From the NCBI GenBank assembly GCA_005784505.1, contig VCAZ01000054.1:1457032-1521031 (forward strand): a stretch of 64,000 nt of DNA, in the 5' to 3' direction. This document shows positions 1-11,239 of this stretch, one piece after another. Position numbers and translations under genes: made by a program. Every line of letters begins with the position of its first letter. The stretch's first letter is position 1. The notes below the pieces were generated by a model. The model saw only the letters and a program-made list of their open reading frames with translations, did not search any database and was not told where the DNA came from. This DNA comes from Bagarius yarrelli. Its lineage: Eukaryota; Chordata; Actinopteri; Siluriformes; Sisoridae.

Positions 1-256
1 CAGTTTAAAAAGAGTGAAAAGAGCGAGAGCTCATCAGAACAGTGATTAATCAACACTGCTCAGGAGCCGGGCTTCAGGAAGAGAGGGAACACGCAGCATT
101 AACATGGAAAATAAAACATCCAGATCACCCAAGAAATGTTCAAAACCAACCAGAGAAAGAGATAGAGATAGATAGAGAGAGCGAGCGAGCAAGAGAGAGA
201 GCGAGATGATCCTGCAGCAACCACGCTGTTGGCCTGTAGTCGTCCATTCAAGAACT

Positions 257-1907
257 TCAAGATACATCTGAAACACACACACACACACAGTTTTAATGCA
301 GAAGAAATGAGTGTGACTGTAAGGAGGTGAGGGTGTAGATAGGAGTGAGAGGACATACAGCTGGCAGGGCGAGCTCCGTACCGCCGCATGATCTGATCTT
401 GTGTGAACTTCACAAACGACTCATATTGTTCTGTAAGAAAGAGAATCAGCACAAAAACACGCACTTTAGAGGTTATGATGACATCGACACAACCAGCAGG
501 ACATTTTACCGCGTCTAGTCTGAAGTTTTCTCCTTTACCTGCCAGTTTGGTGTTGAGAATCTGCTCGTACTCCTCACGGATCTTCTCTTCGTGGTCTTTC
601 AGGAGGCGCTCGCATAGGTAGCTCACCTGCCGCAGGGTGAACGTGGGCTGGTCCTTCTTTAGTGATGAAGACGCACCTGTAAGGGGCAGGAAGAGTAAAG
701 CCAATCAGACTGTGCACTGAGATGAATGTTCTGTTTTCTCACAGCTTCACTGTTTAGGTAAGTAAATGTATGCGAGTGTCCCGACCTGACGGTGAGCTGG
801 GATTGGAGGTCTCCGCAGCTGTGCCTGTCTCCGTCTGGTTAAATGCTCCCTCCAGTTGCCGTCGCCGTTGGTAACGAGTGTATTCCTGCCGAATGTTCTG
901 GAAGATCTGCTCTGTAATACAGCAACCGACAAAAATGGCTCACACACACAACTGAGCTCTGCTCTCTGATTGGTGGTCAGGCCTTGATAAATTCTTGAGA
1001 ATAATGTTAAGAATTTATTAACACTATTACTACTTCATCGTAAGCAACAATATATACACAATAATAATAACTTTTAAAAATGTAAAAACAAACATTTATT
1101 TTATATTTATCCAGCGATTAATCTTAAATTTAACGCTGGATATTAGAATTTAACCCCATTTCCGGTTAGTTTGTTTTATGATATGATATTTTAACAATAA
1201 ATCTTGTAATAATCAAAGCTCGTGAGGCTCGGTCTGTTAGCATTGTTAGCATAATTCACCGTAGTGCATCCAAATCTCTACTAAAAAAATAAAATAAATA
1301 AAAAAATAAACTATCGTGTGTTTAACGAGTTTAAAAGACAAACATGCGCACTAGACAGTTCATAGCGGGTTTTTTGGGGGGGACTTTTTCTTGTTTATTT
1401 TGTTGATGCTACTGCTAGTTTAAGAACAAAGCTAACAACAACAGTTAGCCTGCCTTTTGCTAGCAGGATTAGCGAGCCGCTAACGCGACAGTGGTGCTGT
1501 ACGTCACACTAGAATCATATTAAACACTAATTATGACCAAATGGTTTGTGTTAAGGCCGTGAATTGTGTAATAAAGAGATTTTTAAAACAAATAGGCTGT
1601 AAAATAAGCGGTAGTTTAGGTTAAAAACTAAATGATAAAGCTAGCTACAAAATGCTATGGTAAAGCCAACCCGCTGCTCATTATCGACATGAAGCTCACC
1701 TGGGGTTAGCCTGTGTTCTCCGCTTAGAGCCTGAGGAGAACCGGGCGGGTTCGCAGGACTTTCCGTCTGCGGTCTCAGGCTACACCTCTGCGGGGAAGGG
1801 GTAGCGGCAGCTCCGGCTAGCGGGCTGCACCTCCGGCGCTTTGGTGACTGAGGGCCCAAAAGGGCCTCAAACTCCATAGAGCGCTTTAACGTCGCACCGC
1901 ACGCCAT
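257..1907 (-). CDS. akirin1: Akirin (akirin1-like), five coding exons
   Basis: Coding exons on the minus strand are 1907-1700, 911-786, 676-539, 430-359 and 267-257, with AG/GT borders and consistent phase, giving 555 nt and 184 aa. Akirins are small nuclear proteins that bridge transcription factors and chromatin remodelers; vertebrate akirin2 also imports proteasomes into the nucleus. The N-terminus MACGATLKRSMEFEALLG is followed by a PKRRRC nuclear localisation signal (residues 22-27). The conserved C-terminal helix includes KKDQPTFTLRQV, EEKIREEYEQILNTKLA, EQYESFVKF and QIMRRYGARPASYVS. The MEFEALL start and KDQPTFTL wording fit akirin1 better than akirin2. The final Y-V-S and stop lie on an 11-nt coding tail of the last exon; reading through its donor at 358-353 would give a false extension. 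No polyadenylation signal was seen between 1 and 256, so the 3' UTR probably continues outside the window. The paralogue assignment is less certain than the family. Confidence 0.9.
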
Positions 1908-2100
1908 GTTTTCAGCCGAATGTTTTAAATCCCAACCGAATCCTGACTCCCAAATGGTTGTTAAAACCCTCCTATTTCCGCTCTCTTACTCTCCCTAGCT
2001 TGGGCTTACTCTCCGTAGGCTTTCTTTATTAGCTCAGCGGTTAGCTCAGCGATTCGCTCCCCCTCCCACTAACCGCTTTGGATTCGCCAATCGTCGGTGT
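1908..2100 (-). promoter_or_regulatory. Presumptive akirin promoter / 5' UTR
   Basis: This is the stretch directly upstream of the akirin start codon. It is TATA-less and contains GCCAAT near 2088 plus pyrimidine-rich segments around 1980-2070. It is assigned only by position and composition; the transcription start cannot be fixed from sequence alone. Confidence 0.4.
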
Positions 2101-2597
2101 CTTGGCAAAACGCTTCTGCGTCACAAGGCCGGACGGTACCATGTCGACCACACAGGGGTGTGTATACTTCCTCTTCAACAGACTTCCTTTAAGACCAGAA
2201 GGTTTTATCTTTTTTCAGACATTCAGTGAGGTAGACTGCGATTTGTGTCTACACCAAGCTTCTCCGATTATATTTTCTGTTTACAAAAACCACACAAAAA
2301 AATCTTCTTTTGTCCCTCTTTTAGGGGCACATTTGGGCTGCTCCAACATTCCACCCTAATCAATACAGCAGTAATCATTCAATTAAATATAATATTATTA
2401 ATCTATATTAAGAGGTTTAAGATCTGTGTACTAAGCTCTTTAGATAGAAAACTTCTGGATTTAAATCACACTGGATATAAGATCTCTAGTGGGTTTTTTT
2501 GTTTTGTGTTGTTTTTTTTTTTTAATTATCAGTGGTAATAAGTAGATTGTGCCACACATCTAAAGGTTGTTTTTTTTTAATGATTTCACTGCTGGCA

Positions 2598-2833
2598 GCA
2601 CACTGGCTTAGTGGTTCGCTCTGTTGCCTTACAGCAAAAACGTCCCGAGTACTTTGGTTTCCTCCCACAGTCCCAAAACATGTATGTTAGATTAATTGGT
2701 AATTCTAAATTGCCTGTGTGTGTGGCCCTGTGATGGACTGGTGTACCCCTTCTTCCTTTCACCCTTTCAGAGATGGCTGGGATAGGTTTCAGCAGGTCCC
2801 CGTAAATCTGAATCTTGAATGAATGAATGAATT
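2598..2833 (+). repeat. tRNA-derived SINE copy, diverged
   Basis: This is a shortened copy of the element at 4477-4832. Shared parts are TGGCTTAGTGGTT (box A-like), TTACAGCAA, CTCCCACAGTC, AACATGTATGTT, TCTAAATTGCC, GTGGCCCTGTGATGGACTGG, CCCTTTCAGAGATGGCTGGG and a terminal GAATGAATGAAT tail. The central box B segment is deleted or degenerate. It is non-coding and lies between akirin and pnrc2. Confidence 0.75.
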
Positions 2834-3744
2834 TAATGCTTTGCAACCCTCTCTAAAACTAATCCAGACATGTATTTGTCCATCAAACATATTTAAACCT
2901 GACTTGCTTTTCAGATAAGATAAGATAAGATAAGATAAGTGCAAATAAAAAGTAGGGACGGTACAGTATATAAATACAAAAGAAAAAGAAAAAACAATAC
3001 AATAGTTGCAAAGTCAGACAAATTGCACTAGGGTAATATTACACATTTAAAAAAATATTATTAATGCACAGTTTCTGTTGCAACGAATAGCAGCAGGATA
3101 ATAATGCACAGTTTAAAATAGTGTTATGTAAACCGCTGCAGTTGCATGCAAATATAAAATATTGTACGTCTTTAATATAAAGACTTTTCAACTAAGACTA
3201 TCAGATCTTCCGCACATCCACCAACAGACTATCAGTTTCACCATCACGCCTATCATTAAACCATCTGATCCTCTACCACAGCCACCATCACATATAAAAA
3301 AAAGCCCAAATGGTCCATTGCCTAGCTCTGGACTTAACAAATGTGCACACAGTTCACACCTCCTCTTCTGAGAGACAGACAGACAAAGAGATCTGTAGAG
3401 GTGTGAGGTAAGTTCATAGCTGATGGCGGTTCTTCCTGCCTTTTCACACATGATGGGTTTTACGCCTCAAGTTTGTACAAGTTAGGGCTGCACAACAATA
3501 TATCACTAGTATCCACATCACAATGTGTGCATCTGCAATAGTCATACTGCAGGAAGTGTAATGTCAGGAGGGGATTATATACTTGACTGCACCAGAGTTT
3601 GGAACGCATGTGAGATGTGGCTTAATCGCAAAGTTTAATAATCGAGTAAAGTTTCATTTACACATTGTTTTAAGGTGTAAACATTCTGGTAAATGCATTC
3701 AGGCGCAAAAGAAACAATCATTTTTGTATCTTTAACAAATATTA

Positions 3745-4190
3745 ATTGTACAACCCAGATTCTGGAAACATTAGGATGTCAAATTTGGATTCGTCTGAAC
3801 ATAAAACACTTTTCCACTTTGAATCAGTCCATTTTTATTGGGTTTTGGCCCACAGGACTTGACGGCACTTCTGGACCATGTTTACATATGGCTTCCTTTT
3901 TGAATGATAGAGCTTTAGTTGGCAGATAGTACTGTGGATTGTGTTTAGCAACAGTGATTTCTGGAAGTTCCTGGGATCATTTATTAACGTAAATCACAGA
4001 TTCATGCCGATAAGTTGTCGTCTGGGGGCCCTGAACAAAGGTGCTTTGTCACTTACACACAGAGATTTCTTCTGTTTCTCTGATCTTTTATTAATGTTAT
4101 GTATTGTAGATTATGAGATTCGCAATTTGACATTGAGGAACATTTTTAAAGTATTTTATTTTTCAAGACATTCCTTTTATAGCTAATCAT
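3745..4190 (-). mobile_element. Degenerate Tc1/mariner transposase remnant
   Basis: Read on the minus strand, several frames show eroded Tc1-family transposase. Examples are a segment reading SVLCSDESKFDI near 3780-3815 (the DES part of the catalytic core region) and an upstream WxK-like segment near 3840-3870. The frame is broken repeatedly by stops and indels, so no functional transposase remains. No terminal inverted repeats were identified. It is an old DNA-transposon fossil in the akirin-pnrc2 spacer. Confidence 0.7.
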
Positions 4191-4476
4191 CTTACAGACC
4201 CGATGTCAATTAACTTCATTAGCTGCTAAATATTCTCCCAGCTGAATATATTTTCAAAATCTATTGCTTTTTCAGTCCCTGTGCCCAACAAATTTAAAAT
4301 AAGCTTATTTAGTAAATATAGTAAATAAGTGGAAAATTTCTCCGTATGTTATCCATGTTCTGATGTGAATTAAATATTGGCTCATGTGTTTTGAGCCTTT
4401 TAGTTTTGAATTTATTTAAATGTAAAAAAACATCCCAATTGGGTTGTACTTTTTTATTTGATTATTTTAATTTGAT

Positions 4477-4832
4477 TAGTGGCTTAGTGGTTAGCACACC
4501 TTACAGCAAGAAGGTCCTGGGTTTGATTCCCAGGCAGGGGGTCTTTCTGTGTGGAGTTTGCATGTTCTCCCCGTGCTTGTGTGTGTTTACTCCAGGTTCT
4601 TCGGTTCGCTCCCACAGTCCAAGAACATGTATGTTGGATTGACTGGTGATTCTAAATTGCCCATAGCAGTGAGTGTGTATGTGGCCCTGTGATGGACTGG
4701 CGGCCTGTCCAGGGTGTCCCCCTTCTGCCTTTCACCCTTTCAGAGATGGCTGGGATAGAATCCAGCAGATCCCCGTGACCCCGAATTAAGGAATAAGCGG
4801 GTATAGAAGATGAATGAATGATTATTCAATTT
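4477..4832 (+). repeat. tRNA-derived SINE, near full length
   Basis: The head carries polymerase III promoter-like boxes: TGGCTTAGTGGTTAGCAC (box A) and GGTTTGATTCCC (box B). The body matches the copy at 2598-2833, and the 3' end is a GAATGAATG simple tail, as in SINEs mobilised by LINE partners. Fish genomes contain many such elements; the precise family name cannot be assigned here. Confidence 0.8.
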
Positions 4833-5540
4833 ATTTTTCTAAAACATAAAGCACTGTTTATTTCATTTGCATATTTGAAATAAACACTTCATTATAGACC
4901 ACCCTAATCATTCTAAAATATTTTATTCTAATCATTCTAAAATATTTTATTCTGTTTGGTGATTTTTTTGTTCAAATAGTACTATTAAAGTATTTTTTTT
5001 TGTACATGTTGCAGTAAAACAGATAAACAAAGTATCGCAATGTTTGTTTTTTCTAATATCATGCAGCTTTGGTACAAAAACAATTGTAAACGTGTTTGAT
5101 AGAATATTAATTTTTTTTAATAATTGCTCTAAAAGAGTTAATAATTAATCTGAATTTCTCACAGAAACATGGAACACTCCTTCATTCCAGACACATTTTC
5201 AAATTGGCCAATCAGATGTGGATTTTAAAGTGATAATTAATTCTATTTTAATGTCATAACCACAAGCCAAAGTGTCACATTTGTGCCGATGTCTTAATGT
5301 CAGGTTTTCTTTGTTATTTTAGGGAACATTTTTATTACCTAAGACAATAATTAGTGAAGCGCTGTTTAATGAAAATGCGAGTGTGCATCATAAACACGGC
5401 AGAGGATATGGGAAAAATGTGCAGAAGGTGTTAGTCAACAGAAAACTTATTATATTATTATTTTACGCCATCAGCTTGACGAATGAAGCGAAATTTAAAA
5501 AAAAAAAAGAACAAAGCGAAAAAAGTTTTCTCGACAAAAC
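4833..5540. other. AT-rich intergenic spacer, no gene seen
   Basis: AT-rich sequence with short duplicated segments (for example CATTCTAAAATATTTTATTCT twice near 4908-4952). No ORF with recognisable similarity, RNA gene or regulatory motif could be supported. Confidence 0.5.
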
Positions 5541-5544
5541 TGCG

Positions 5545-5700
5545 TCACCCTGTTTAAAACCGTGACGTAACCCAGGCAGCAACAAGCGTTTCGCGTTCGC
5601 CTATTGGTCGTGCCAGTTGAATGCTCGATGTTGATTGGTTGCATTCTAGCTGGGGCGCTTATTCTTGACCGAGAAGCCATTTTGTTGTGAGACAGACGGT
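5545..5700 (+). promoter_or_regulatory. Presumptive pnrc2 promoter (CRE-like and two CCAAT boxes)
   Basis: The sequence changes here from AT-rich to a balanced, CpG-containing stretch. It has a CRE-like TGACGTAA at 5563-5570 and two inverted CCAAT boxes (ATTGG) at 5603-5607 and 5634-5638, but no TATA box. A leader exon with a strong donor follows. This is the usual architecture of a broadly expressed gene; the exact start site is inferred. Confidence 0.5.
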
Positions 5701-5837
5701 GTGAAGGAGAGAGGAAACATCTTAGTTGGGGTATCGAGTCGAAGAAGTTGTTGGCTTCTGCGGAAATTCACATTTTCACTAGATAGCTGCAGCTACCATT
5801 GTTGGCTTTTTTTGCCGACACGTTTTTAAGGAAGTCG
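5690..5837 (+). other. pnrc2: pnrc2 5' UTR exon 1 (predicted)
   Basis: The probable first leader exon begins downstream of the CCAAT boxes and ends at a consensus donor, TCG|GTAAGT, at 5838. It contains no convincing coding frame. The 5' end is approximate. PNRC2 genes are known to keep the whole coding region in the last exon, which fits. Confidence 0.45.
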
Positions 5838-6399
5838 GTAAGTTGTCGTTTTGTGTTTGTTGGCGCGAGTTAGCAAAGTTAGCTTAAATAACAAGATGAT
5901 GTCTTTTCGCACCCGTTTTACGCCTGGTTCGGTTAAACCCCTGCATTCGGATTGGTTAGTTTTTTAACAGTTTTTTAAGCCCCCCTTTTAATCTAATGCG
6001 GAGCGCTGGGAAGGGAGGCGGGATTTACTGAATATGAGTGGAAGGGGAAAAGCTCTGGTTTCAGCCGCCATATTGTAAGAGCGCCAGGTCTTTGTTTTGG
6101 TACAGCTCCAACTTTTTGTTTGCTTTGACTATTTTCCATGAATATTTGTTGTGTTTACTTAAATCTACAGTAACTAATTTAGATTACCGATTTAGTTACC
6201 CTAGGGTTATGTCGAATAAATTTAATTACCGGGAGGGCGAGCAGAGGTTAGGCGTCGAGTAGCCTTTGTTTTTGTGTTCGGATTCGGGAGTTCGTTTCGA
6301 TCATTAACGACATTTTACTAGTTTGTTGTACTAGTCCAGTTTGTACTCCAACTGTACAATGTTAAAAACGTTTTGCTATGTTTATTGTTTGTTCGGTAG

Positions 6400-6651
6400 A
6401 TTGGAGGCTTCCTGGAGCGCCGGGTGCCGAGGTGAGCTGATGTTCAGCTCGGCTTCACAAAACGTCGCCGTGAGTCACATGACCACCAGAAACAAGGGAA
6501 AGATCACCAAGCCCGAGTTAAACCCAGCGGAAACGGCGCGTGCACTGAAAACCAGACGGATCCCTTGCAGGACCTGGAGACAAACTGTTCACAGTGAGAC
6601 AGCGAGAAGGAGAAATCTCTGCCAAGGCAAATTTACATTCACAACAAAGAG
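6400..6651 (+). other. pnrc2: pnrc2 5' UTR exon 2 with an upstream ORF (predicted)
   Basis: The acceptor TTTGTTCGGTAG precedes 6400 and the donor GAG|GTAAAA follows 6651. An ATG at 6440 opens a 71-codon frame that runs through the exon. After splicing to 7209 it stops at TGA 7210-7212, 17 nt before the main ATG. The peptide is basic and resembles no family I know. The exon call depends on splice-site appearance only. Confidence 0.45.
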
Positions 6652-7229
6652 GTAAAACTGTGCTGCCGAATCTCCTGCGCGCGTGTATGATGATGATGAT
6701 GATGATGTTTTGAAATCATTTGTAATCCGTAATTAGAGCTTTGTATTGGCAAGGGCCTCACAATACTAAGACACATCATCATGATGCGTGGGTCATGACA
6801 AACTATTGCAATACAAAAAAACCCGACAACAAAGACAAGCAATTGGGGTTTTTTTTCTTGGCACACTTCCTTATGTGACAACCAAATTCTGTTTACACAT
6901 AAGACCATTATGAACCAATTAGACTGTCAGTACACAATCTTGGAAAAAAAATATTGCAACATCAATGTTATTACACAGCTCTACACCTATTAGGTACGTT
7001 TGTAATGCAGTGATGGTGTTTACCTTTATTTAAGCTTTGTTAAGTACTGAAATGATTCATGTTATGATTCTATTTTATTATTATTTTTTTAAAATATAAA
7101 TTATAACTTCTTATAAGCCTTTTCTGTACGCAGTGGTCCTGCTGTCTAAGGTCCACTATGGCCATCCCTGAGGCTTTAATCCCACATGCTCTTTTTTTTT
7201 TTAATCAGGTGACATCCAGCGCGATCAGA

Positions 7230-7634
7230 ATGGGAGGCGGTGAAAGATACATTCCAGTGTCCCATCCCGACCACTCGGCCTCTAAAAAGCAGCACCGCGT
7301 CGGCAAGGCCAAGCCGCGGAGCCGCCTTCAGCACGCTGGCGGCTTTCCTGGCTCTCCCGGCTCTCAGAGCTCTTCTGAGAAACTGGCCGAGACAAAGAAC
7401 AGCAGCTCGGTTTGCTTCGCCTACAGCGATCAGTGTTGGGGCGTGACTCACCTGAACAACATCCTGGTCACGCAATGCAGCCATGCCTACGCCGGTGCTA
7501 AATTCAGTGAGCCGCCTTCTCCCAGCGTACTCCCCAAACCTCCTAGTCACTGGGTGTCCCTACCCATGATTCCCTGTGATCGGCGTGAGATAATGACCTT
7601 TCAGTTAAAGAGCCTACTCAAAGTTCAGGCATAA
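7230..7634 (+). CDS. pnrc2: Proline-rich nuclear receptor coactivator 2-like (134 aa)
   Basis: The start is at MGGGERY, the hallmark N-terminus of PNRC2; the upstream in-frame ATG at 7158 lies before the splice acceptor (AATCAG, 7203-7208). PNRC2 binds nuclear receptors and links UPF1 to the decapping factor DCP1A in mRNA decay; the zebrafish gene is the tortuga locus needed to clear cyclic segmentation transcripts. The C-terminal signature is nearly perfect: AGAKFSEPPSPSVLPKPPSH (proline-rich SH3-type and decapping-partner motif) and EIMTFQLKSLLKVQA, containing the LxxLL-type box LKSLL. The length matches the family (about 139 aa in human) and is far below PNRC1 (about 327 aa). The middle part is diverged and Ser/Gln-rich. 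The CDS is a single exon followed by a long 3' UTR. Confidence 0.93.
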   Translation: MGGGERYIPVSHPDHSASKKQHRVGKAKPRSRLQHAGGFPGSPGSQSSSEKLAETKNSSSVCFAYSDQCWGVTHLNNILVTQCSHAYAGAKFSEPPSPSVLPKPPSHWVSLPMIPCDRREIMTFQLKSLLKVQA

Positions 7635-9160
7635 AAACGACACCGCCAGCGACTTCACTTCATGCACGCCCCTCCTGCAACGCTGCAGCACTGAGATTTT
7701 ACGTGGGACTGTTTTAGCAAACAGTTCCTCTTTAAATGTGTATAGTTTTTTTAAGTGTCGCTTTAGCCTTACAGGAGTGGCGAGTATTTAACGGAGTCGA
7801 ACACCCTGATAAACCAAATGCTCAAATGTATTTTCGTCTTGCTGGTGTCTTTTTTGTTGGCCGTTAATGATAGTCAGTGTGTGAGGGCGATGGGACGAAT
7901 GACCCCGTTAAACGACGTGCGTCACAATCATCTGATAACGTTTTGTATTAACTTCAGGAACGCAGCACACACTAATGCTGGAATGTTTGAGAATTAAACA
8001 TTTAATCGCTAACAATGTCGAAGCGCTGAAGAGCCTCAGCTTCCATTATAGATTAGAGACTTTCCATCTGCCAGCGTACGTGTGTTTCCTGCGAAAGAGA
8101 AGCTATTTGATGCACATCAAATGCAAGTGTGGGTGTTTTGTCCTCACAATGTGGCCCACACACCTTGTGCTTTCAGCTCCTATGTTTTTATCATTAGCGC
8201 TGTGCGCATTGCACTATAGGGGTTGAAATTCAACAAGGTGTGTAAATAAGTATCTCCTTTTGTTTTGCTCCGTGTCATCGATTCGAAGTGTTGAAGTTTA
8301 CATAAGTTTCCCAAAGTCCCTGTTATCACATTATAGATGAACGTGTGCTGATAATCTGGAGGTTAGTATGTCTGTCTGTTATATGATATGGAGTAGATTT
8401 GTGTTCATGTTGGTTTAAAGGAGCGCTTGTTAGGATTACGGTAGCTGTTATAGCAGCAGTGCTGATCTTCAGCGATGGCAGCGTACGTTCGTCCAGCGGG
8501 AAATAGATCTGAACGCAATTAATGACGTACGGCAGTTTCATGGTGAGCCATGCAGAGGAAGACGAATGAAGCTGAGACACAGGGTGTTGATCATCCCTCT
8601 TACTTCATTCGCCTGTTTGTCATGCAGCCAGTCGTTAACGTCATGTTGTAGCAATTGAACCGTTTACGCGTTCAAAAAAGGGGCCAAAGTCTTGGACACT
8701 TTTCCTTGCACTGTGTGTCCATGTTGTGAGTGTGTAGTGAAACCCCCAGTCTTATTTTTGAATACTGTGCCATGTTCAGACACGTGCCGAATCACCCCCA
8801 CGTCTCAAGTGTCATAATGAGAACTGTGATATTGTACTGAAAATATGAAATGTAATGGCGCTGTACGGATTATCGCAGGTTTTGACGTCAGTACAATGTC
8901 ACCTCCTGGTACCTGGTAAATTTATCCACGGATTAAGACCATAGTTTATTGTGAATAAACGTATATATCTGATCATCGACACGTGTCTGAACACAGCTTT
9001 CTGCCCCCCTGCACACAGGTGCATTAACGGCCAGCTGGAAGACGGCTCTGGATCATGCCTCAGAGTCGTGTAAATAAGAAAATGTATAAAACCTTGTAGC
9101 ATATTGTATATTAAAAGCAGGGTTGTTTTAAACCTGCTAATAAAGTATTTTTAGTAACAA
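7635..9160 (+). other. pnrc2: pnrc2 3' UTR (predicted)
   Basis: About 1.5 kb of non-coding sequence follows the stop codon and ends near an AATAAA signal at 9139-9144; an A-rich tract follows at about 9223-9242. No protein-like ORF or RNA gene was found. The 3' UTR assignment rests on continuity and the polyadenylation signal. Confidence 0.45.
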
Positions 9161-9562
9161 CACTGAATGTAGGTCACGCAGAAGACGTGGCTGGATTTAA
9201 AATGCTGAAATTATTTTTGTTTAAAAAAAAAAAAAAAAAAAAGATGCTCTTTGCAGTAGCGTGCACACGTTCCTCCGTACTGCGCCGTGCGTTTGCAGTG
9301 CACTGACGGCACAAAGCAGGAGAGAAGACATGCTTTCAGCGCAAAGAAAAAAAAAAATGAATAAAATAATGCAGTTTAAATTTTACAGACTTTTATACTC
9401 ACACCAAATCATTTGTCAAATAAAAAACAGGTTTTATTGCTTTCACTCTAGGTTTTATTTCACACAGATCGGTGTGTCCAATTCCGAGTTTATTTCCTCT
9501 GCAGACTCGCTTTTGAATACGCTGTTGGAATGTGTGTGTGCTTTTTAAAAACAATGTTTTGT

Positions 9563-9565
<3 letters not shown>

Positions 9566-9630
<65 letters not shown>

Positions 9631-9650
9631 TTTTTTTTTTTTTTTTTTTT
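9566..9650 (+). repeat. Long poly(T) tract
   Basis: About 85 bases of T with one interrupting G. The ORFs of poly-Phe or poly-Lys across it are artefacts. A homopolymer of this length is also where assemblies commonly err, so the true length is uncertain. Confidence 0.9.
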
Positions 9651-9930
9651 TACTTTTCTGTGTGTGTGTAAAAGTCTCTGGACTGTCCTGGATAATTGGC
9701 TTTTAATTTGTACCAAATCATAAAATTGTCACTTTGTTAGAAAAGAGAAACTTGAAGCCCGTGTTATTGGTACTTTGTAATTGGTATGTTATAAAGTTTT
9801 TACAGCACTGCCTAATTTGGTTTAAAAAAAAAATAAAAATAAACCCCCCCAACCCCCACCCCAAATCCTGTGGTGTTGTTGTTTTTTCTTTTTTGGGATT
9901 GGTGACTGTTGGTAATCCTTGTGTTGAGAA

Positions 9931-9931
9931 A

Positions 9932-9967
<36 letters not shown>
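9931..9967 (+). repeat. (CT)n microsatellite
   Basis: A clean CT dinucleotide run of about 36 bases lies in intergenic sequence downstream of pnrc2. Confidence 0.9.
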
Positions 9968-9970
<3 letters not shown>

Positions 9971-10324
9971 ATGTATTTTGTAAATAACATCCTTACATAG
10001 TGAGACGTGGGGAGGGGCAGTGGAAGATGTGGATGGGCAAATTATCCTAAATGTCAGACTGGTGTCTATAAATTCCTGTTATACTGATGTGTCCTTTCTG
10101 TAAGGGTGTGTAAAGGGTATTGTGGCGTGACTGGGGCAAAATCCAACCTGCAAGGGGTCTAAAGACGAAGGCTGGTCTGCACCTTACCTATCAGGAACAC
10201 AGCCTGTTGCTGGATTAACCAACATTTTAAATTATTTGTGTAATTCTGATGAGTACCAGTCAATAGGTGAAGTAAGAGTAAATAAATGACTGGATGGGAC
10301 TTTGAGCTTTTTACTCAACCTGAC

Positions 10325-11040
10325 CGTTTATATCGCTACATCGGTAGCTCCGCTGTGAAACGACTGTGCCAAAGTGCTCCAACAGCTGGTGCTCAGGTGC
10401 TTTCCTTTATCCCAGTTGGAGTATAGAAACATGACTTGACCAGCAGGCCAATTCCAGAACCCAAACTGTGGCCACACCCACACAGGCTTGGAGACACACC
10501 CCTTTCTGAGCTCAGACTCCATATGCTTCTGGTCAGCTTCGCACACAATCTGCAACAATTCAGCTCTGTTCCCTTCATGACAGTAATCCAGCGCTTTCTC
10601 CTAACTTGGAGCATTGTCACTCACATGGATGAAAGCTAAGAGAAAAACCCAAAGGTAGGTGGAGTTTAGACTGGTATTGGAGACTCCTGACACCAGCGGT
10701 GCTCTAAATTTTATTTAGAAAATTGAGAAGATTTTACAGTTTAGAAAGTTGACACTTACTGCTGTAGTACAAAACAGGAGTCCAATAAGTAAATAACCAA
10801 AATCATTTTCTAGCCAGTACTACACGATAGTCTGATAGCTGAGGTTTAAGACCTTTTTACGTTACCTCCATCACCCCACTGGCATTGGTCCATCAGCAGG
10901 CCAATCCAGAAGGATGTGCTGCACGTTAACCCTTTAATTCTCACCTCTTGATTGTGCTGCTGATCTCTGATGCTGACCAGGTCAGTGTATTTCTGTCTGC
11001 AGTAACTCTGAGCTTCATACCAGGTCTTATTCAACAACAA
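10325..11040 (-). pseudogene. C-type lectin domain (CTLD) gene relic
   Basis: Two blocks on the minus strand read as C-type lectin domains. Block 1 (11040-10860) gives KTWYEAQSYCRQKYTDLVSI followed by FWIGLLMDQCQWGDGG, and ends at a donor-like GGAG|GTAACG. Block 2 (about 10605-10328) gives ALDYCHEGNRAELLQI, then GCVSKPVWVWPQFGFWNWPAGQ and YSNWDKGKHLSTSCWS. This is the order of helix, WIGL-like core and WND-like strands of fish multi-CTLD genes. A stop codon sits immediately upstream of block 1, and the second half of domain 1, the terminal WCD-type motif, the signal peptide and the membrane segment are missing. It is most likely a partial or dead gene; a spliced functional gene with undetected exons cannot be excluded. 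Confidence 0.6.
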
Positions 11041-11239
11041 TTACATGATGATTAGAAGTCTGTGAGGAAGTGACTATGAAAATGCTGAATATTTTTTATA
11101 TATTATATTTATATATTGTTATTCTGTAATAAAGTCACCTGGAGTTACCTTCTTCATAGCACATGAAATATTTCATCACTGTGCACCAAAGACTTTTCTA
11201 TAACCCATCATGCTTCAGAGAAGCACAGCAGGCAATGAA

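Noticed and set aside
99..704. 201-codon ORF spanning akirin exons
   Set aside because: It retains introns; splicing gives the canonical SYVS end instead.
6639..6908. His-rich ORF on the minus strand
   Set aside because: Arises from an ATG/ATC trinucleotide run; no supporting structure.
7176..7550. 124-codon ORF antisense to pnrc2
   Set aside because: Shadow of the real PNRC2 frame; no family resemblance.
9399..9723. Poly-Lys and poly-Phe ORFs
   Set aside because: Caused by the long poly(T) tract.
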